Of a stretch of DNA of 64,000 bases, positions 61,558 to 64,000 are shown in pieces. The translations under genes and the position numbers were made by a program. Under the pieces are notes generated by a model that was given only the letters and a program-made list of their open reading frames with translations, was not told where the DNA came from and did no database searches. Position 1 is the stretch's first letter; every line of letters begins with the position of its first letter. Origin of the DNA: Mariprofundus ferrinatatus (GTDB taxonomy: Bacteria > Pseudomonadota > Zetaproteobacteria > Mariprofundales > Mariprofundaceae); the NCBI RefSeq assembly GCF_002795825.1, contig NZ_CP018800.1, positions 186,001-250,000 of the forward strand, read 5' to 3'.

Positions 61558-62849
61558 GCGATCAGGAGAACTGGCTCGCTTTTGAGCGCCGGCATGTCTG
61601 GCACCCCTATGCATCGATGTACAACCCGTCACCGGCCTATCCGGTCAGGCGTGCCGTAGGGGTGGAGCTGCAATTTGAGGATGGGCGTCGTGTCATCGAT
61701 GGCATGGCTTCGTGGTGGTGTGCGATCCACGGTTACAATGTGCCCGAGCTCAATGCGGCAGTGGAGATTCAGCTGCGTGATATGTCGCATGTAATGTTCG
61801 GCGGGCTGACCCATCGGCCTGCAGCAGATCTGGCCAGAAAACTTCTCGAAATAACACCGGCAAATATGGAGCATGTTTTCTTTGCCGATTCGGGCTCTGT
61901 GTCGGTCGAGGTGGCGATGAAGATGGCGCTGCAGTTCTGGCAGGCAAAGGGCCATCCAGAGAAAAACCGCCTGCTGACTATCCGCTCCGGTTATCACGGA
62001 GACACTTTTGGAGCGATGAGTGTCTGTGATCCCGAAACCGGCATGCATCACCTGTTCGCAGGCGTTCTGGCCAAGCAGCTGTTTGCCGCTGCGCCGACCG
62101 TGAAAAGCGATGAGCAGTGGAGTGATTCACAGATCGCATCATTCCGGTCGCGCATCAAAACACATCACCATGAACTTGCTGCCGTGATCCTTGAACCGAT
62201 TGTGCAGGGAGCCGGCGGTATGCGCTTTTACGCCCCTGAATTCCTGCGTCAGGTACGGGCACTCTGTGATGAGTACGGCGTGTTGCTGATTCTTGATGAG
62301 ATTGCTACCGGCTTTGGCCGAACCGGAACCATGTTTGCCAGTGAACATGCGGGTATCGAGCCCGACATTATGTGTCTCGGCAAGGCGTTGACCGGTGGAT
62401 ATTTGACGCTGGCGGCAACACTCTGCTCGAAAGCGGTATCTGACGGCATCCATGCAGAGGACGGGGAGGGGGGCTCCGGCGTGCTGATGCATGGTCCGAC
62501 ATTTATGGCCAATCCGCTCGCCTGTGCCGTGGCGCTGGCCAGTATCGACATGCTGCTTGCGTCACCCTGGCAGCAGCGTGTACAGGCGATTGCCCGTCAG
62601 CTGGAGCGGGAGCTTTCGCCCTGCCGTGATATGGATGCCGTAGCCGATGTGCGCGTAAAAGGGGCGATCGGTGTGATCGAGATGAGAGAGGCGGTTAATG
62701 TCGCAGAGGTGCAGCGCCGGTTGATTGAACAGGGCGTCTGGCTGCGCCCGTTCGGCAAGCTGCTCTATACCATGCCGCCCTATGTGATCTCATCCGCACA
62801 GTTAAGCCGTGTCACGAATGCGATGTGCTCGGTTTGTGCCGGGACCTGA
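61554..62849 (+). CDS. bioA: Adenosylmethionine--8-amino-7-oxononanoate aminotransferase
   Basis: A 431-residue class III PLP aminotransferase of biotin synthesis, using SAM as amino donor. Landmarks: [107 protein letters not shown] and the PLP-lysine block [17 protein letters not shown]. It is the only biotin gene visible. It overlaps the radical SAM gene start by one base. Confidence 0.96.
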   Translation: MSDQENWLAFERRHVWHPYASMYNPSPAYPVRRAVGVELQFEDGRRVIDGMASWWCAIHGYNVPELNAAVEIQLRDMSHVMFGGLTHRPAADLARKLLEITPANMEHVFFADSGSVSVEVAMKMALQFWQAKGHPEKNRLLTIRSGYHGDTFGAMSVCDPETGMHHLFAGVLAKQLFAAAPTVKSDEQWSDSQIASFRSRIKTHHHELAAVILEPIVQGAGGMRFYAPEFLRQVRALCDEYGVLLILDEIATGFGRTGTMFASEHAGIEPDIMCLGKALTGGYLTLAATLCSKAVSDGIHAEDGEGGSGVLMHGPTFMANPLACAVALASIDMLLASPWQQRVQAIARQLERELSPCRDMDAVADVRVKGAIGVIEMREAVNVAEVQRRLIEQGVWLRPFGKLLYTMPPYVISSAQLSRVTNAMCSVCAGT

Positions 62850-63694
62850 TGGGTAACAAATTAAATACACATAATCATGATCGGGATGCGGCAGGCATGA
62901 CCTATGTCTACCCGGTGGTGTCACGCCGGGCAGGCGGTGTATCGGTTGGCATCAATCTCAATCCGAACAACGCCTGCAACTGGCACTGTGCTTATTGCCA
63001 GGTGCCTGAACTTACACGCGGTGTGGCGCCTGAGATTGACCTTGAACAGTTACGTTCAGAACTGCACAGCATGCTGGATGCGATCTGTAACGGGGAGTTC
63101 ATGACCCGGCGTGTTGCTGAAGATAGCCGCAGGCTCTGCGATATCGCCATATCGGGGAATGGTGAGCCGACCAGTTGCAGGGAATTTGATCGGGTGGTCG
63201 AGGTGATTGTTGAGCTGATGCAACAGTTTGATCTCCATATTCCGCTGCGTTTGATCAGTAACGGCTCCTACGTACACAAGGCTCATGTGCAGCGAGGCCT
63301 GAAGTTGATGGCCGCGCACCAGGGTGAGGTCTGGATCAAGGTTGATGCCGTAAATGAGGAGGCGATCAGGCGGATCAATGGAGTCAAACTCGATGGTGAG
63401 CGTTTGCGTCAGCAGGTGGAGACGGTGGCGAGAATATGCCCGAGCTGGATTCAGACCTGCCTGATGGCCTGGGATAATCAGCCACCTGCAGAGGCGGAGA
63501 TTGTTCAATATGTTGAGTTTATTTCAGCCCTGAAAAGGGATGCTGTGCCGCTTCGGGGGGTGCTGCTCTACGGGCTTGCTCGTCCATCCATGCAGCAGGA
63601 GGCAGGGCACCTGCAGCCCCTGGATGCCGGCTGGATGAAGCTGATGGCCGGAAGAATTGAAGCATGCGGTCTTAAGGTCTCCCTCTCCCTCTGA
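62849..63694 (+). CDS. Radical SAM protein of unknown function
   Basis: A 281-residue radical SAM enzyme: NNACNWHCAYCQVPE has the [4Fe-4S] cluster ligands Cys43, Cys47 and Cys50 (C-x3-C-x2-C), followed by the SAM-binding segment ISGNGEPTSCREF and VDAVNEEAIRRINGVKLDG. It resembles uncharacterised radical SAM proteins with a MoaA-like core and no extra cluster domain. Coupling to bioA (TGATG) is by position only and does not make it a biotin enzyme. The start is the ATG at 62849; an upstream GTG adds eight residues with no support. Confidence 0.85.
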   Translation: MGNKLNTHNHDRDAAGMTYVYPVVSRRAGGVSVGINLNPNNACNWHCAYCQVPELTRGVAPEIDLEQLRSELHSMLDAICNGEFMTRRVAEDSRRLCDIAISGNGEPTSCREFDRVVEVIVELMQQFDLHIPLRLISNGSYVHKAHVQRGLKLMAAHQGEVWIKVDAVNEEAIRRINGVKLDGERLRQQVETVARICPSWIQTCLMAWDNQPPAEAEIVQYVEFISALKRDAVPLRGVLLYGLARPSMQQEAGHLQPLDAGWMKLMAGRIEACGLKVSLSL

Positions 63695-63713
63695 AGCCGC
63701 GGAGTATGATGGC

Positions 63714-64000
63714 CTAAAATTCGTCCAGTCGATCTTCGAGTGCATCAACATCGACGCGCATTTTTCCACGCCCTTCACCCTGAACCAGAACACCATCCTT
63801 CTTGAGCTGGCTGATTGCACGTGAAATGGTTTCGCGGCTGGTGGAGAGCTGATCAGCGAGAAGCTGGTGGGTCGGCAAAACAGTGGAGTACCACCCATCA
63901 TCATCAGCCTGGCTGAAACGCTGGCAGTGTTCGGTGAGGTAAGCGTAAAGCCGGTGTGGAACATCCATGCTGCTGATGCGCTCAAGTACGCGGCTGGTGC
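63714..64000 (-). CDS. Crp/Fnr-family transcriptional regulator, C-terminal part
   Basis: The frame is open to the right edge, so the N-terminal sensor domain lies outside. The visible part runs through VLERISSMDVPHRLYAYLTEHC (end of the dimer helix region) into a helix-turn-helix, VLPTHQLLADQLSTSRETISRAISQLKKDGVLVQGEGRGKMRVDV, where SRETISRAISQLKK is the recognition helix typical of Crp/Fnr proteins. No FNR-type cysteines can be judged. It converges with the radical SAM gene, 19 bases apart. Confidence 0.85.
   Translation of the reverse strand, partial: TSRVLERISSMDVPHRLYAYLTEHCQRFSQADDDGWYSTVLPTHQLLADQLSTSRETISRAISQLKKDGVLVQGEGRGKMRVDVDALEDRLDEF

Overview
The window is a chromosomal segment of a Gram-negative bacterium, about 54% GC by eye, densely coded and almost wholly housekeeping in character. 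Outer-membrane and cell-envelope genes (lptE, degP, rseC, an OmpA-type lipoprotein), sspB, a DnaA/Hda-family gene, a DUF2066 gene, yajD and adjacent dnaE-accA are typical of gammaproteobacteria. trmFO and an HrcA-type CIRCE operator in front of rpoH are not typical of enteric bacteria. This mixture fits a deep-branching proteobacterium, for example a zetaproteobacterium such as Mariprofundus. That placement is inference from gene content; no 16S rRNA gene is present.

Layout. 1-5245: end of an NnrU-like gene, a queuosine-tRNA mannosyltransferase homologue, SYLF, DUF1499 and CoA-binding proteins, an SH3/coiled-coil envelope protein, smpB and an AEC transporter. 5607-17030: an 11.4-kb signalling cluster (double-CHASE3 membrane protein, secreted eight-repeat protein, 1355-residue hybrid kinase, CheB-CheR fusion, REC-PAS-PAS-kinase-REC, and a REC-kinase that has lost its phospho-accepting histidine). 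17142-22874: yqaA, ogt, a small parvulin, a REC-PAS-GGDEF-EAL protein with a spoiled EAL site, SIMPL, DUF985 and ACC-deaminase-like genes. 22976-26344: an intact sensory GGDEF-EAL protein. 26396-31951: nfo, trmFO, hda-like, pgsA-like, DUF2066, sspB and the RNase P RNA. 32131-39279: prlC, a tiny membrane protein, yajD, an AI-2E exporter, a BFD-like ferredoxin, a sterol desaturase-like enzyme, an OmpA lipoprotein, a cold-shock protein, an HPP protein and tRNA-Ser(CGA). 39293-45514: accA, dnaE, cstA. 45591-48344: a parvulin lipoprotein and an AT-rich outer-membrane-type gene that looks acquired or fast-evolving. 48654-53677: hemH, acyP and nadB, divergent from rseC-degP. 53687-63694: thioredoxin-like genes, ligA, rpoH with its CIRCE operator, leuS-lptE-holA-bioA and a radical SAM gene. 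The right edge cuts a Crp/Fnr-type regulator.

The strongest candidate for an undescribed system is the 5.6-17.0 kb cluster. It has a membrane sensor without an output domain, a secreted repeat protein and several kinase/receiver proteins. It also has a methyltransferase/methylesterase fusion with no chemoreceptor in the window, and a large kinase whose Glu/Gln-rich coiled coil is built of 63-bp DNA repeats. Two further regulatory points stand out: the CIRCE box in front of rpoH, which would place the heat-shock sigma factor under HrcA, and the nadB/rseC-degP neighbourhood lacking the sigma-E and anti-sigma genes that accompany it in gammaproteobacteria.
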